Assembly: GCA_025459175.1 (NCBI GenBank)
Contig: JALORC010000062.1
Coordinates: 1 to 41,162, forward strand
Reading direction: 5' to 3'
DNA length: 41,162 bases
From: Planctomycetota bacterium
Lineage (GTDB): Bacteria; Planctomycetota; UBA1135; UBA2386
Below the pieces are notes generated by a model. The model saw nothing but the letters and a program-made list of their open reading frames with translations, made no database searches and was not told where the DNA came from. The position numbers and the translations under genes are program-made. Every line of letters begins with the position of its first letter. Position 1 is the first letter of the stretch. This document shows, piece by piece, positions 25,154-33,225 of the stretch.

Positions 25154-25884
25154 CCGCCGGCGCCGGTGGTGGACAGGAACACGTCCTCGAGCGAGCGGTT
25201 GTCGTGGCTGCCGCGCAGTTCGGCGGCGGTGCCTTCGGCGCGCAGCCGGCCGCCGGCGATGATGCCGATGCGGTGGCAGATCTGTTCGGCGAGCTCGAGC
25301 CCGTGCGTGCTCAGCAGGATCGTGGTGCCGCGCGTCGCTTCCTCGAGCAGCAGGTCCTTCAGTCGCCGCACCGACAGCGGGTCGAGGCCGCTCGACGGTT
25401 CGTCGAGCAGCAGCACCGACGGCCGGGTGCAGAGCACGGCGGCGATGTGGATCTTCTTGCGCGTGCCGTGCGAGTAGCCCTTGCACAGGGCCGCGGCGTG
25501 CTCGGCGAGCCCCAGCAGGTCGAGCAGGCGCTCGCTGCGCGCATCGCGTTCGGCGCGCGGCGTGCCCCACAGGCTGGCGACCAGCGCGATGTACTGGTGG
25601 CCGGTCAGGTAGTCGTAGAGCGGCGGCGTGTCGGGCACGAAGCCGAGCTGTTGCTTGACGGCGCGGCCGTCCTGGATCGGATCGAGGCCGGCGATGTGCA
25701 CCGTGCCGCAGCTCGGCCGCAGCAGGCCGGTCAGCAGGCGCAGCGTGGTGGTCTTGCCGGCGCCGTTCTGGCCGAGGAAGCCGTAGATCTCGCCCGGTTG
25801 CACCGCCAGCTCGAGGTCGCGCACTGCCCACTTGCCGTGGAACTCGCGGCCGAGACCGCTGGTCAGGATCGCCGGTGCGGTCAT
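25150..25884 (-). CDS. ABC transporter ATP-binding protein
   Basis: This is a 244-aa ATPase. The Walker A motif is GQNGAGKTT (38-46), the Q-loop region is LGFVPDTPPLYDYLTG, the signature is the variant YSHGTRKKI, Walker B is VLLLDEPSSGLDP and the switch histidine is in STHGLE. This signature is typical of ABC-2/CcmA-like exporters. The start at 25884 overlaps the xth stop by ATGA, and its own stop overlaps the permease start by ATGA. It energises the adjacent permease. Confidence 0.93.
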   Translation of the reverse strand: MTAPAILTSGLGREFHGKWAVRDLELAVQPGEIYGFLGQNGAGKTTTLRLLTGLLRPSCGTVHIAGLDPIQDGRAVKQQLGFVPDTPPLYDYLTGHQYIALVASLWGTPRAERDARSERLLDLLGLAEHAAALCKGYSHGTRKKIHIAAVLCTRPSVLLLDEPSSGLDPLSVRRLKDLLLEEATRGTTILLSTHGLELAEQICHRIGIIAGGRLRAEGTAAELRGSHDNRSLEDVFLSTTGAGG

Positions 25885-26666
25885 GAGGACGGGCCCTCGT
25901 CGGCGAACACCGCGGTCACCGGCACGTGATCGCTCGGGCTCGGGCGCAGTCGTTCGTCCTTGTGCACGATGACCTCGGTGCAGGCGGCCGCGGCGCTCGC
26001 CGAGCCGAGCACGTAGTCGATGCGCAGGCCGTCGTCCTTGAACGCGGCGCCGGCGCGGTAGTGCCACCACGTGTAGATGCCGCCGCCCTCGTGGTGCCGG
26101 CGCAGCAGGTCGTGCAGGCCGAGCTCGAGCACTGCGCGCATCGCCTGCCGTTCGGGCGTCGAGCACAGGATGCGTTCGTGCCACCAGACCGGGTCGTGCA
26201 CGTCGCGGTCGTCGAGCGCTACGTTGAAGTCGCCGACCACGACCAGCTTGTCGGTCGGCGCATACCGGGTCGTCAGCAGTTCGCGCAGCCGCGCCAGCCA
26301 GGCGAGCTTGTAGTGGTACTTGTCGGTGCCGACGTCCTGACCGTTCGGCACGTAGAGATCGAGCACGCGATAGCCGGCGATGGTGGCGCCGAGCACGCGC
26401 CGTTCGCCATCCGCGGGATCGCCGGGCAGGCCGCGGATCGGCTCGGTCTGCGGGTGCAGCGACAGGATCGCCATGCCGTTGTAGCCCTTCTGGCCGTACC
26501 AGCTGACTTCGTAGCCCTCGTCCTCGAGCGCCTCGCGCGGGAACTGGTCGTCGGTGACCTTGGTCTCCTGCAGGCACAGCACGTCGGGGCCGTGCTGGCG
26601 CAGGAAGTCTTGCACGTGGGTGAGCCGGGCGCGGATGCCGTTGACGTTCCAGGTGGTGATCTTCAT
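25881..26666 (-). CDS. xth: Exodeoxyribonuclease III (AP endonuclease)
   Basis: This 261-aa enzyme of the exonuclease III family cleaves at abasic sites and removes 3' blocking groups in base excision repair. Motifs in order are TWNVNGIRAR at the N-terminus, LQETK, YGQKGYNGMAIL, LDLYVPNGQDV, GDFNVALDDRDV, LRIDYVL and PSDHVPV, covering all catalytic residues of the Mg2+ site and the terminal Asp-His pair. The length is normal. The start at 26666 begins directly with the MKITTWNVNG family N-terminus. It is the first gene of a coupled set with the ABC ATPase and permease, an unusual partnership. Confidence 0.95.
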   Translation of the reverse strand: MKITTWNVNGIRARLTHVQDFLRQHGPDVLCLQETKVTDDQFPREALEDEGYEVSWYGQKGYNGMAILSLHPQTEPIRGLPGDPADGERRVLGATIAGYRVLDLYVPNGQDVGTDKYHYKLAWLARLRELLTTRYAPTDKLVVVGDFNVALDDRDVHDPVWWHERILCSTPERQAMRAVLELGLHDLLRRHHEGGGIYTWWHYRAGAAFKDDGLRIDYVLGSASAAAACTEVIVHKDERLRPSPSDHVPVTAVFADEGPSS

Positions 26667-26809
26667 GCCGGCGCGGTTCGCGGACGGCCATGGAAGCGCG
26701 GCCGGGGAGGCGGCGGAAGGGTGGCCGGTGGGAAACTGCGATGACATCGGCGTGCGCATTCGGTCTCACGCCGAGGCACGGCGCCTTGCCCGGGCCGCGG
26801 CGCCGGGGT

Positions 26810-26815
26810 CAGATT
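26810..26815 (+). promoter_or_regulatory. Candidate -10 (CAGATT) of a leaderless transcript
   Basis: GTCAGATT ends six bases before the ATG of the ChaN-PDZ gene. It is a weaker match to TAnnnT, but the spacing is the same as for the other genes. Confidence 0.25.
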
Positions 26816-26821
26816 GGCCCC

Positions 26822-28075
26822 ATGCGCTTGTTGAGGATCCTGCCCCTGTTGTTGCTCCCGGTGGCCTGCGCCACGCCGCCGCACCTCGTCGCCACCGGTT
26901 CGGACACGGTGATGACGGTGCCCGAGGTCGCCGATCAGCTCGCCACCGCCGACGTGGTCTCGTTCGGTGAGATGCACGACACGCCGCCGGTGCACACGAT
27001 GCACCACGCGCTGTTGACGGCGCTGCACCAGCGCCGCGGCGACATGGTGATCGCGATGGAGATGTTCGAGCGCGACGTGCAGACGGTGCTGCTGAAGTAC
27101 CTGAACGGCTTCGTCGACGAACGCACGTTCCTCGAGCAGGCGCGGCCGTGGCCGAACTACGAGCGCGACTACCGCCCGGTGGTCGAGTTCGCGAAGCGGC
27201 ACGGGCTGGTGGTGCTGGCGGCCAACGCGCCGCGGCCGCTGGCGAGCCGGGTCGCCAAGGAAGGCATCGCCGCGGTGGCCGGCAATCCGCACGTGGCGCG
27301 CGAGACGACGGCGCCCGAGGACGACTACTGGCACGCGTTCCAGGAGCAGATGTTGTCGCACCCTGGCGTCACGCCGGCGCAGGTGAAGAACTTCTACGCG
27401 GCGCAGTGTCTGAAGGACGACACGATGGCCGAGTCGGTGTGTGACCACCTGCAGCAGCGGCGGCTGCAGGGCGGCAAGCCGCTGGTGGTGGTGATCTGCG
27501 GTTCGATGCACAGCGATCACGGCCGCGGCACGGTGGCGCGGATCCGGAGCCGCATGCCGGATCTCGACGTGCGGGTGCTGTCGGCGGAAGCGGTGGCCGA
27601 CATCGGCAGCGGCGTCTATGCGTCGGCGCGCACGGTCGCCGATTACGTCGTGGTGGTGCCGGGGGCGGCGCCGGCGGCGGTGGAGGAGGAGAAGGCGGTG
27701 CCGGTCGCTGCCGCGCCGGCAGCGGTCGCCGTGCCGGTGGTGACGCCGCCCGCCGCCGCGAGCCCGGCGGCGCCGCCGGCGCCGGCAGCGAACGAGTCGG
27801 GCCTGCGGCCGGCGCTCGGCCTGATGCCGGACTACGCCGAGAGCGCGCAGGGCGTGCTGGTCGGGCAGGTGCGGGAGGGCGGCGCGGCGGACAAGGCCGG
27901 CATCGAAGCCGGCGACCTGATCATCAAGGTCGGTGGCGTCGAGGTCGCCGATGTCGAGTCGTACACCGAGGCGCTGGATGCGCAGAAGATCGGCTCGACG
28001 ATCATGGTGCGTGTGCGCCGTTCGGGCGTCGAGGTCGAGCTGCCGGTCGTGGTCGGGTCGCGCCCGGCGCGGTGA
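26822..28075 (+). CDS. ChaN-family lipoprotein with C-terminal PDZ domain
   Basis: This is a 417-aa lipoprotein (lipobox LPVAC, Cys near residue 16). Residues about 40-265 match the ChaN/haem-binding uptake family: VVSFGEMHDTPPVH, MVIAMEMFERDVQ, and a GSMHSDHGRG motif near the end of the domain. An Ala/Pro/Val-rich linker (about 280-325) leads to a PDZ domain (about 325-415) with GVLVGQVREGGAADKAGI and AGDLIIKVGG. ChaN proteins bind haem in Campylobacter; in this protein the substrate is inferred only. The PDZ domain suggests it tethers or recognises peptide termini at the envelope. It is divergent from xth. Confidence 0.85.
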   Translation: MRLLRILPLLLLPVACATPPHLVATGSDTVMTVPEVADQLATADVVSFGEMHDTPPVHTMHHALLTALHQRRGDMVIAMEMFERDVQTVLLKYLNGFVDERTFLEQARPWPNYERDYRPVVEFAKRHGLVVLAANAPRPLASRVAKEGIAAVAGNPHVARETTAPEDDYWHAFQEQMLSHPGVTPAQVKNFYAAQCLKDDTMAESVCDHLQQRRLQGGKPLVVVICGSMHSDHGRGTVARIRSRMPDLDVRVLSAEAVADIGSGVYASARTVADYVVVVPGAAPAAVEEEKAVPVAAAPAAVAVPVVTPPAAASPAAPPAPAANESGLRPALGLMPDYAESAQGVLVGQVREGGAADKAGIEAGDLIIKVGGVEVADVESYTEALDAQKIGSTIMVRVRRSGVEVELPVVVGSRPAR

Positions 28076-28176
28076 TCGCGGGTGGTCCCGGCAGGGGCTC
28101 GGTCGGCCGAACTGCGGGCCGGCCATGTGGTTGGCTCACCGCGGGCCGCTGCGGTGGCGCGGCCCGACCCGGTCGC

Positions 28177-28182
28177 TATCAT
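28177..28182 (+). promoter_or_regulatory. Candidate -10 (TATCAT) for the amino acid dehydrogenase gene
   Basis: GCTATCAT lies 39 bases before the GTG start. It is the closest match in the window to the TATAAT consensus family, though no -35 is evident. Confidence 0.4.
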
Positions 28183-28221
28183 GTTCCGCCCTAGAAGTGC
28201 GGGCAACCGCCCCAAGGACCA

Positions 28222-29334
28222 GTGAGCAACTCTCTCAAGATCACCGATCTCTCCGTTCCCGGCTATGAGCGGGTCGTCCGCGGCGTCGACTCCTCCTGTG
28301 GCCTGCACGCGATCATCGCCGTGCACGACACCACCCTGGGCCCGGCCCTCGGCGGCCTGCGCATGTGGCCCTACGCCTCCGAGGACGAAGCACTGTTCGA
28401 CGTGAAGCGCCTGAGCCGCGGCATGACCTTCAAGTCGGCCGTCGCCCAGACCGGCCTCGGCGGCGGCAAGGCGGTGATGATCGGCGACCCGAAGAAGATC
28501 AAGTCCGAGGCGCTCTACCTGGCGATGGGTCGCTTCGTCGACGCGCTGGGCGGCAAGTACATCACCGCCGAGGACGTCAACACGTCGGTCCAGGACCTCG
28601 AGATCATCCGCCGCGCCACGAAGCACGTGACCGGCCTCGAGAAGAAGGACGGCGGCAGCGGCAACCCGTCGCCGTACACCGCCATCGGCGTGTTCCTCGG
28701 CATCAAGGCCGCACTCGGTTGGGTGTTCGGCAGCGACTCGCCGAAGGGCAAGACGGTCGCGATCCAGGGCACCGGCGCGGTCGGTTCGGCGCTCGCCAAG
28801 CGCCTGGTCGAGGCCGGCGCCAAGGTCTACGGCGCCGACAAGAACACCGAGCGGCTCAAGCAGCTTGAGAAGGAGATCGGCCTCGTGCCGACCAGCGAGA
28901 GCGAGATCATGACGATGAAGTGCGACGTGTTCGCACCGTGCGCCCTCGGCGCCATCCTCAACGACGAGTCGATCCCGAAGCTGAACACGCCGATCATCGC
29001 CGGCGCCGCCAACAACCTGCTGCTCGAGCCGCGGCACGGCAAGGTGCTCGCCGATCGCAAGGTGCTCTACGCGCCCGACTACGTGATCAACGCCGGCGGC
29101 ATCATCAACGTCTCGGTCGAGTTCCACCCGGGTGGCTACGACGAGAAGGTGTCGCTGACCAAGATCGAGCGCATCCCGCAGGCGCTGAAGGAACTCTGGA
29201 CCATCGCCAGGGACGAGCGCATTCCGCCGAGCGATGCCGCCGACCGGCTCGCCGAGCGCATCGTCGCCGATGCCCGCGGCGCCAAGAAGGCGGCCGCGTG
29301 CGAGGTGCCGAAGAAGCGCACCGGCGGCGGCTGA
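28222..29334 (+). CDS. Leucine/phenylalanine/valine-type amino acid dehydrogenase
   Basis: This 370-aa enzyme of the Glu/Leu/Phe/Val dehydrogenase family oxidatively deaminates a branched-chain or aromatic amino acid to the 2-oxo acid with NAD+. Features are GPALGGLRMW, the catalytic-lysine region SRGMTFKSAVAQTGLGGGK, TAEDVNTS, and the dinucleotide-binding GTGAVGSALA near residue 180. The closest match by motif is leucine dehydrogenase (shorter than GDH, with GLGGGKAV). Substrate preference cannot be fixed from sequence alone. The GTG start has AAGGA three bases upstream, a short spacing. The C-terminus ends in a Lys/Ala-rich tail. Confidence 0.92.
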   Translation: MSNSLKITDLSVPGYERVVRGVDSSCGLHAIIAVHDTTLGPALGGLRMWPYASEDEALFDVKRLSRGMTFKSAVAQTGLGGGKAVMIGDPKKIKSEALYLAMGRFVDALGGKYITAEDVNTSVQDLEIIRRATKHVTGLEKKDGGSGNPSPYTAIGVFLGIKAALGWVFGSDSPKGKTVAIQGTGAVGSALAKRLVEAGAKVYGADKNTERLKQLEKEIGLVPTSESEIMTMKCDVFAPCALGAILNDESIPKLNTPIIAGAANNLLLEPRHGKVLADRKVLYAPDYVINAGGIINVSVEFHPGGYDEKVSLTKIERIPQALKELWTIARDERIPPSDAADRLAERIVADARGAKKAAACEVPKKRTGGG

Positions 29335-29346
29335 TAGGCGTAGATC

Positions 29347-29365
29347 GACCGCGCGTGTCGCGGTC
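29347..29365. terminator. Hairpin between convergent genes
   Basis: GACCGCG (29347-29353) and CGCGGTC (29359-29365) form a perfect 7-bp stem with a five-base loop in the 38-base gap between the dehydrogenase gene and the convergent small secreted-protein gene. No T-run follows on either strand, so intrinsic termination is uncertain. Confidence 0.35.
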
Positions 29366-29372
29366 GGTTCGC

Positions 29373-29831
29373 TCAGACCGAGGTGTCGCGCTTGCCGCCG
29401 CGGTGGCGCGGGGCGGAGCGGCGATCGCCCGCTTCGCGGGGATCGCGGCGATCGTTCGCCGGCTCGCGCTGCTGGCCCCGCTGGCCGTGACGCAGGCGCT
29501 GCTGCAGCGGACCGCGGTGCGCCGGACCGCGCCGTTGGCCGGGCGCCGCTCGATCCTGCTGCGGGCCGCGGCGGCGGTCCTGGCGGCCGGCGGGGCGACG
29601 TTCGCCGGCGTCGTGGTCAGCGCGGCGGGCGCGGTCGCCGAGTTCGGCACGGCGCTGTTGCAGTCGTTCGCGCAGCCCTTGCAGTCGCTGCTGCGCCGCG
29701 TCGAGGCGAGCCTGCAGTTCGGCCCGCGCCGGGGCGCGGTCGCTAGGAGCGCGATCGCGAGCGCCACGGTCGCGCTGTTGAGCGGGCAACACGGTGAGGA
29801 AGAGAGCGAGGATCAACAGCAGGTGCTTCAT
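29373..29831 (-). CDS. Small secreted Arg/Gln-rich coiled-coil protein
   Basis: This is a 152-aa protein. A strong signal peptide (MKHLLLILALFLTVLPAQ) supports the frame and the start at 29831. The mature part has a predicted coiled coil (about residues 48-80, ARAELQARLDAAQQRLQGLR) and then a highly charged, Gly/Gln/Arg-rich disordered tail rich in RDR, RRG and QQR units; roughly a quarter of the mature residues are arginine. No family is recognised. A fold like the CpxP/Spy chaperones is possible for the coiled coil, but their LTxxQ signatures are absent. No Shine-Dalgarno sequence is evident. Composition alone could reflect GC-driven codons, but the signal peptide argues for a real gene. 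Confidence 0.6.
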   Translation of the reverse strand: MKHLLLILALFLTVLPAQQRDRGARDRAPSDRAPARAELQARLDAAQQRLQGLRERLQQRRAELGDRARRADHDAGERRPAGRQDRRRGPQQDRAAPGQRRGPAHRGPLQQRLRHGQRGQQREPANDRRDPREAGDRRSAPRHRGGKRDTSV

Positions 29832-29944
29832 GGTTTCACGAGCCGGGGCGTCGGCAGGCCACGGCAACGGCACCGATGCTCAGGCTCCCACTGCGCGCGC
29901 GAATGCCGCGCGAGGTGCGCGCCGCCGCCGCGATGGCATCGGTT

Positions 29945-31087
29945 TCAGCGCCGGCTGGCCGCGAGTGCGTAGGCGGCCAGCGTGCCTTCGGCGGCGCGCT
30001 GCCACGTGAACGTGCGGGCGCGGGCGATCGCGGCCTCGCGGCGGGCGGCGAAGGCCGGCACGTAGCGTTCGATCCCCTCGATCAGGCCGGTGGCCATCGA
30101 CTCGACCTGTTGCGGATCGAAGTAGTGCGCGAACTCGCCGCCGGCCTCCGGCATCGCCGAGCTGTTGCTGGTCAGCACCGGCGTGCCGAGCGCGAGCGAC
30201 TCGCCGACCGGCAGCCCCCAGCCCTCGATCAGGCTCGGATACACCGACAGCTCCGCGCCGGCATAGACACCGACCAGATCGGCGGTCGACAGGTAGGGCA
30301 GGAACCGCACGTGCTCGAGCACGCCGGCGCTGGCGGCGCGTTCGCGGAAACGATCGATGCTCTTGCCGAGCCCCGAGATCAGCAGCAGGTGCGGCAGGTC
30401 GGGGCGGGCCCGGCGCGCGATGCCGAACGCCTGCAGCAATCGGCCGGTGTTCTTGCGTTCGAGCGACGCGCCGATCGCGAACAAGTATGGCCGGCCCTCG
30501 GCGAAGCGGGCACGGGCTGCATCGCCAGCGCCTGCCGGCGCCCCGGCGAGCATCGCCGGCGGCAGGCCGTTGTGCACGATGATCACCTTGTCGGGACTGC
30601 AGCCGGTGCGTTCGAGGATGTCGCGCCGGCTCCAGTCGCTGACGGTCAGGATCAGGCGGGCGTCGCGCACCACGCGGCGGGTCACCGCGCGCGCATAGCG
30701 CACGAACGAGTCCTGCAGGTCATCGGGCCAATAGGTGACGATCAGGTCGTGGAGCGTCACCACCATCGGCGGGCCGCCCCACAGTCGCCAGCGCGGCGGC
30801 AGCGTGTTGTAGGTGCCGTGGTAGACGTCGAGCCGGTCGCGCCGCATGCGCCACGGCATCTGCACGCGTTCCCAGCTGTGCAGGCGACCGCCCGGCAGGT
30901 CGGTGTGCACCGCGCGCATGTTGGTGCCGAGCGGGAAGCTGCCCGGCGGCAGCTGCAGCTGGTGGTAGAGCAGGAAGTCGTGGTTGTTGCCGTGGCGACC
31001 GAACTGCTCCACCAGATGGCGGATGTAGGTGCCGATGCCCCGTGGCTCGGGGCGGAACGCCTCGCGCGCGTCGATGCCGATCCGCAT
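29945..31087 (-). CDS. Glycosyltransferase family 4 (GT-B fold)
   Basis: This is a 380-aa cytoplasmic or membrane-associated glycosyltransferase. The N-terminal half starts MRIGIDAREAFRPEPRGIGT, a typical GT4 acceptor-domain start. The C-terminal half has the nucleotide-sugar binding ILTVSDWSRRDI, IGASLERKN, and the E-x7-E motif in EGWGLPVGESLALGTP. GT4 enzymes of this type transfer mannose, glucose or similar sugars to surface polysaccharide or lipid precursors; donor and acceptor are not determinable. It starts eight bases after the MetAP stop and is the last gene of the kbl-map operon. Confidence 0.92.
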   Translation of the reverse strand: MRIGIDAREAFRPEPRGIGTYIRHLVEQFGRHGNNHDFLLYHQLQLPPGSFPLGTNMRAVHTDLPGGRLHSWERVQMPWRMRRDRLDVYHGTYNTLPPRWRLWGGPPMVVTLHDLIVTYWPDDLQDSFVRYARAVTRRVVRDARLILTVSDWSRRDILERTGCSPDKVIIVHNGLPPAMLAGAPAGAGDAARARFAEGRPYLFAIGASLERKNTGRLLQAFGIARRARPDLPHLLLISGLGKSIDRFRERAASAGVLEHVRFLPYLSTADLVGVYAGAELSVYPSLIEGWGLPVGESLALGTPVLTSNSSAMPEAGGEFAHYFDPQQVESMATGLIEGIERYVPAFAARREAAIARARTFTWQRAAEGTLAAYALAASRR

Positions 31088-31095
31088 GTCGTCGA

Positions 31096-31998
31096 CTACC
31101 CGGGCAACCGGGTCATGACCTCGGCGCCGGACTCGGAGATGAAGATCGTGTGCTCGAACTGGGCGATGCGCACGCCGCTCTTCTCGCACAGCGGCGGGTA
31201 CTCGTCGACCAGGTCCTTCTTGCGCAGCACCTTCAGGCCGTCGTCGGCGGCGCGCTGGTTGCCGAGCCAGCGCTCGAGGTCGCGCCGTGCGAACGGCAGG
31301 CCTTCGCTCTGTTCCATCGCCTGCTGCAGGGCGGCGGCGAGGTTGTCCTTCGGCCGCACGTCGCGCTTGAGCATGAACACCTCGGGCGCGCCGTCGACGT
31401 CGATGAAGCCCTTGCCGTCGCTGGCGAACGGTTCGCAGGCGATGGTCATGTTCGGCCGCAGCTTCGCCGCCTTGGCGTCGGCGTAGTTCGGCACCGACGG
31501 CGCGCAGTGGATCGTGTAACGCGCCACGCCGTGCCCGCACAGGTTCCGCACCGGCTTGAAGCCGAGCGACTGGATCGTGGTCTCGACCTGACGGCCGACC
31601 TCGGTCAGCGACACGCCGGGGCCCATCACCGCGATCGCGTTCTCGAGCGCCATCTTGCTCGCCGCGCACAGCAGCGAACCCTCGCCGTCGCGCAGGTCGA
31701 CCGTGGTGGCGTTGTCGGTGACGTAGCCGTCGACGTGCGTGCCGCAGTCGAGCTTGACGATGTCCTGCGGGCCGAGCACGGTCGGATCGCCCGGCGGCGA
31801 GCAGTAGTGCGCGGCGATGTGGTTGCGCGACACCTGGGCCGGGAACGCCGGCGAGCCGCCGAGTTCGCGGATCTTCGCCTCGACCGCGAGCTGGATCGCC
31901 TCGATGCGCGCTCCGGGCACGATCATCTTGCGGCCGTGGGCGAGGGCGGTGGCCGAGATGCGGCCGGACTGACGCAGTTTGTCGAGGTCGAGGTTCAA
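31096..31998 (-). CDS. map: Type II methionine aminopeptidase
   Basis: This 300-aa enzyme removes the initiator methionine from nascent proteins. The dinuclear metal site is complete: D84 (KLDCG), D95 (VTDNA), H156 (LCGHG), E189 (ACEPF) and E282 (QFEHT), with the substrate-binding His pair in NHIAAHYCSP. The insert between E189 and E282 (LPFARRDLERWL, then LVDEYPPLCEKSGVRIAQFEHTI) and the motif CGHGVARYTIH mark the archaeal/eukaryotic type II subgroup rather than the usual bacterial type I. The best start is TTG at 31998, which overlaps the kbl stop as TTGA and begins the fold correctly. A longer frame would run inside kbl. Confidence 0.93.
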   Translation of the reverse strand: MNLDLDKLRQSGRISATALAHGRKMIVPGARIEAIQLAVEAKIRELGGSPAFPAQVSRNHIAAHYCSPPGDPTVLGPQDIVKLDCGTHVDGYVTDNATTVDLRDGEGSLLCAASKMALENAIAVMGPGVSLTEVGRQVETTIQSLGFKPVRNLCGHGVARYTIHCAPSVPNYADAKAAKLRPNMTIACEPFASDGKGFIDVDGAPEVFMLKRDVRPKDNLAAALQQAMEQSEGLPFARRDLERWLGNQRAADDGLKVLRKKDLVDEYPPLCEKSGVRIAQFEHTIFISESGAEVMTRLPG

Positions 31999-33182
31999 GC
32001 GATCACACCGAGTTGCTTGCCGACCTTCGTGAAGGCGGCCACCGCGGTTTCCAATTGGGCGATTTCGTGCGCGGCGCTGACCTGCACGCGGATGCGGGCC
32101 TTGCCCTTCGGCACCACCGGGAAGCAGAAGCCGATCACGTAGATGCCTTCCTGCAGCATGCGCGCCGCCATGTCGACGGCGAGCTTCGCGTCGCCGAGCA
32201 TGATCGGGCAGATCGGGTGCTCGCCGGGCACGATCGCGAAGCCGGCCTTGGTCATCGCCTCGCGGAAGAACTTCGTGTTGGCGGCGAGCTTGTCGCGCAG
32301 CGCGGTGGTCGCCGACAGCCGGTCGATGCAGGCGATGGTCGACCCGACGATCGCGGGCGCCAGTGTGTTGGAGAACAGATACGGCCGCGCCCGGTTGCGC
32401 AGCAGGTCGATGACCTCGCGCTTGCCGCTGGTGAAGCCGCCCGAGGCGCCGCCGAGCGCCTTGCCGAACGTCGAGTCGACGATGTCGACGCGGTCCTGCA
32501 CGCCGAAGTGTTCCGGGGTGCCGCGGCCGGTCGGGCCGAAGAAGCCGGTCGCGTGGCTGTCGTCGACGACGACCATCGCCTTGTACTTGTCGGCGAGTTC
32601 GCAGATGTCGGGCAGCTTCGCGATGTAGCCGTCCATCGAGAACACGCCGTCGGTGACGATCATGCGGCTGCGGCAGCCCTGCGATGCCTTCAGGTGATGC
32701 TCGAGCTCCTGCATGTCGTTGTTGGCGTAGCGGAACCGCTGCGCCTTGCTGAGCCGGATGCCGTCGATGATCGAGGCGTGGTTGAGCGCGTCGCTGAGGA
32801 TCGCGTCCTGTTCGCCCATCAGGATCTCGAACAGGCCGCCGTTGGCGTCCCAGCACGAGCTGTAGAGGATCGTGTCCTCGGTGCCGAGGAAGCCGCTGAT
32901 CTTCCGTTCGAGCACCTTGTGCTGGTCCTGCGTGCCGCAGATGAAGCGCACGCTGGCGAGCCCGAGGCCGTGGCTGTCGATCGCCGCCTTCGCGGCGGAC
33001 TTCAGGCCCGGGTCGTTGGCGAGGCCGAGGTAGTTGTTGGCGCACAGGCACAGCACCTGTTTGCCGTTCACGGTGATCCACGCGCCCTGTGGGCTCTGGA
33101 TCACTCGTTCGTCCTTCCACAGGCCGGCCGTCCGGATGTCGTCGAGTTCTTGCTGGAAGCGGGCGCGGTCTTGTTCGTACAT
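31995..33182 (-). CDS. kbl: Glycine C-acetyltransferase (2-amino-3-ketobutyrate CoA ligase)
   Basis: This 395-aa PLP enzyme of the alpha-oxoamine synthase family cleaves 2-amino-3-oxobutyrate with CoA to glycine and acetyl-CoA in threonine breakdown. Motifs are CANNYLGLAND near residue 50, the Kbl-typical YSSCWDANGGLFE, DDSHATGFFG and the PLP-lysine region STFGKALGGASGG. Length and motifs fit Kbl better than BioF. The usual partner tdh (threonine dehydrogenase) is absent from the window, so the alternative use as a serine C-palmitoyltransferase-like enzyme is not excluded but is less likely. It is the first gene of kbl-map-glycosyltransferase, with a TAGCAT element about 38 bases upstream. 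Confidence 0.93.
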   Translation of the reverse strand: MYEQDRARFQQELDDIRTAGLWKDERVIQSPQGAWITVNGKQVLCLCANNYLGLANDPGLKSAAKAAIDSHGLGLASVRFICGTQDQHKVLERKISGFLGTEDTILYSSCWDANGGLFEILMGEQDAILSDALNHASIIDGIRLSKAQRFRYANNDMQELEHHLKASQGCRSRMIVTDGVFSMDGYIAKLPDICELADKYKAMVVVDDSHATGFFGPTGRGTPEHFGVQDRVDIVDSTFGKALGGASGGFTSGKREVIDLLRNRARPYLFSNTLAPAIVGSTIACIDRLSATTALRDKLAANTKFFREAMTKAGFAIVPGEHPICPIMLGDAKLAVDMAARMLQEGIYVIGFCFPVVPKGKARIRVQVSAAHEIAQLETAVAAFTKVGKQLGVIA

Positions 33183-33219
33183 GGGTTCGGTGGCTGGTCG
33201 GACCGTCGGGTCGTGGCGG

Positions 33220-33225
33220 ATGCTA
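33220..33225 (-). promoter_or_regulatory. Candidate -10 (TAGCAT) for the kbl operon
   Basis: On the minus strand TAGCAT overlaps the stop codon of the upstream cassette gene and lies 37 bases before the kbl ATG, suggesting that kbl has its own promoter independent of the ATPase cassette. Confidence 0.35.

Noticed and set aside
29335..29972. Plus-strand open frame after the dehydrogenase gene
   Set aside because: It lies opposite the small secreted-protein gene, whose signal peptide is convincing. The plus-strand translation is Ala/Arg filler.
31995..33182. kbl as part of a complete threonine degradation operon
   Set aside because: No threonine dehydrogenase gene is present in the window.
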